DNA of 15,613 bases from Burkholderia sp. (lineage in GTDB: Bacteria; Pseudomonadota; Gammaproteobacteria; Burkholderiales; Burkholderiaceae). The stretch's first letter is position 1. Every line of letters begins with the position of its first letter. The stretch lies in assembly GCA_028292565.1 (NCBI GenBank), contig JAQGMD010000241.1, positions 1 through 15,613 of the forward strand, read 5' to 3'. The notes under the pieces were generated by a model, which worked only from the letters and a program-made list of their open reading frames with translations, did no database searches and was not told where the DNA came from. The translations under genes were made by a program, and so were the position numbers. Below, piece after piece: positions 15,044-15,613 of the stretch.

Positions 15044-15408
15044 ATGAAAAAAACCATCATCCGAAAAGCGTTAATGCTCCTCGCCATTGCCACGCTGTCG
15101 ACAGCGGCACAAGGCAGCCACGATATGGCCAACGAGAGGGGCGTCTGGCTGACCGAGAGCGGTAACCTTGAAGTCGAGATTGCGCCATGTGGAAAGGCGC
15201 TCTGCGGCACCGTGGTCAGAGTCATCGCGCATCGCGCGATGAGCAGTCCAAGCAATGCTTCCGCGCCGAAGCCCGGCGTCCAGCCGTTACTGGGTATGAA
15301 GATCCTTTATGACCTGATGCCCATACGCGAGCACGAGTGGCAAGGACGCGTCTGCAATCGCGACAATGGTGAACCTATGATTGCATCATGACGTTGGACG
15401 GGTCCGAA
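15044..15408 (+). pseudogene. DUF2147 family protein, frameshifted and truncated by IS630 debris
   Basis: ATG 15044 with a strong upstream AAGGAG begins a Sec signal peptide (MKKTIIRKALMLLAIATLST). The mature part has the DUF2147 hallmarks GVWLTESGNLEVEIAPCG, ALCGTVV and PLLGMKILYDL. These are small exported proteins common in proteobacteria with no established biochemical role. The frame hits TGA at 15389-15391, but one frame over, from 15388, the sequence continues as MTLDGSER, which matches the next conserved DUF2147 segment. A one-base deletion near 15385-15389 is the simplest cause. The expected final VRGY / FGRTQ-W block is then missing, because the 89-bp IS630 end begins at 15409. The gene is thus doubly broken, though a shortened 115-aa product could still be made. 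Confidence 0.75.
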
Positions 15409-15497
15409 CGCCTCTCGTCAACTTTAACCGTTTCACGTCATCACCTTCGGTGGGGTTGCAGGTTAGACTTTGACAGCAAAAAGCGCGCGACTACTTA
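15409..15497 (-). repeat. Direct repeat copy 2: solitary IS630 terminus
   Basis: Matches 1568-1656 over 89 bp with two mismatches, in the same orientation. The match ends with the same TA dinucleotide, while the element's interior (expected on the low-coordinate side) has been deleted and replaced by DUF2147 sequence. Confidence 0.9.
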
Positions 15498-15501
15498 GAA
15501 T

Positions 15502-15613
15502 TTATCCGTAAATAATATTTATTTCTAAAGGTACTTTTCTAAATGTGATGATCGCGGCGGCGAGCTGGTTCAGCGCAACATAGCTCCGATGAAGCTTCTC
15601 ATATCGGACTAAT
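15502..15613 (-). CDS. IS5-type transposase, C-terminal end (partial)
   Basis: On the minus strand a frame enters from the right edge of the window and stops at TAA (plus-strand TTA at 15502-15504). The 36 visible residues include LVRYEKLHRSYVALNQLAAA followed by IITFRKV, typical of the C-terminus of IS5/DDE_Tnp_1 transposases, whose last catalytic Glu lies further upstream, outside the window. The stop lies only 5 bp from the end of the solitary IS630 terminus, so the two elements are nested or abut. Whether the element is intact cannot be seen. Confidence 0.65.
   Translation of the reverse strand, partial: LVRYEKLHRSYVALNQLAAAIITFRKVPLEINIIYG

Noticed and set aside
1568..15497. Classical composite transposon formed by two complete IS630 copies
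   Set aside because: Copy 2 is only an 89-bp terminus, copy 1 lacks its other end and a working transposase, and the geometry puts the element interior outside the operon on the left and inside it on the right.
1..15613. tRNA, rRNA, CRISPR array, riboswitch or replication origin
   Set aside because: No cloverleaf-like segment, no regularly spaced repeats, and no conserved leader pattern was found on reading through both strands.

Overview
The window looks like an accessory, biosynthetic region of a Burkholderiales-type betaproteobacterium. This rests on GC-rich codon use, a Burkholderia-like CapA tail, IS630 and IS5 debris, and a DUF2147 gene. The genus is an inference; several decayed insertion sequences would fit a host-associated member of the group, but that is not proven here.

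Layout. Bases 1-491 hold the 3' end of a CapA/PgsA-like metallophosphatase gene. Bases 729-1656 hold a broken IS630-family element on the minus strand, with frameshifts, an internal stop and no C-terminus. Bases 1657-2535 have no convincing intact gene. Bases 2536-14112 form a tight plus-strand operon of three genes: a one-module type I polyketide synthase (KS-AT-DH-structural KR-ER-like-KR-ACP, 2157 aa), a one-module NRPS (C-A-PCP-TE, about 1392 aa) joined to it by an ATGA overlap, and a secreted GDSL-fold protein 10 nt further on. An outer-membrane beta-barrel gene (14182-14913) and a broken DUF2147 gene (15044-15408) follow. The right end holds an 89-bp second copy of the IS630 terminus, in the same orientation as the first and 13,841 bp away, then the C-terminal end of an IS5-type transposase running off the window.

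How the genes may work together. The PKS would make a reduced or unsaturated acyl chain on its ACP. The NRPS condensation domain would transfer it to an amino acid. The ten specificity positions of the adenylation domain read DFWNIGMVHK, which is the textbook L-threonine code. The terminal thioesterase has Cys in place of the usual Ser (GHCFG). Cys-type terminal thioesterases are known from beta-lactone (obafluorin) and beta-lactam (sulfazecin) release, and the obafluorin precursor is a beta-hydroxy-alpha-amino acid like threonine. The most interesting hypothesis is therefore an N-acyl-threonine beta-lactone, or otherwise a released N-acyl-threonine.

Two further oddities stand out. The PKS ER domain has lost its usual catalytic and NADPH-binding motifs. 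The GDSL-fold protein has lost all three catalytic residues (Ser to Ala, Asp to Thr, His to Phe), so it looks like a secreted pseudo-hydrolase inside the operon. No MbtH protein, phosphopantetheinyl transferase, dedicated regulator or inner-membrane exporter is visible in the window.
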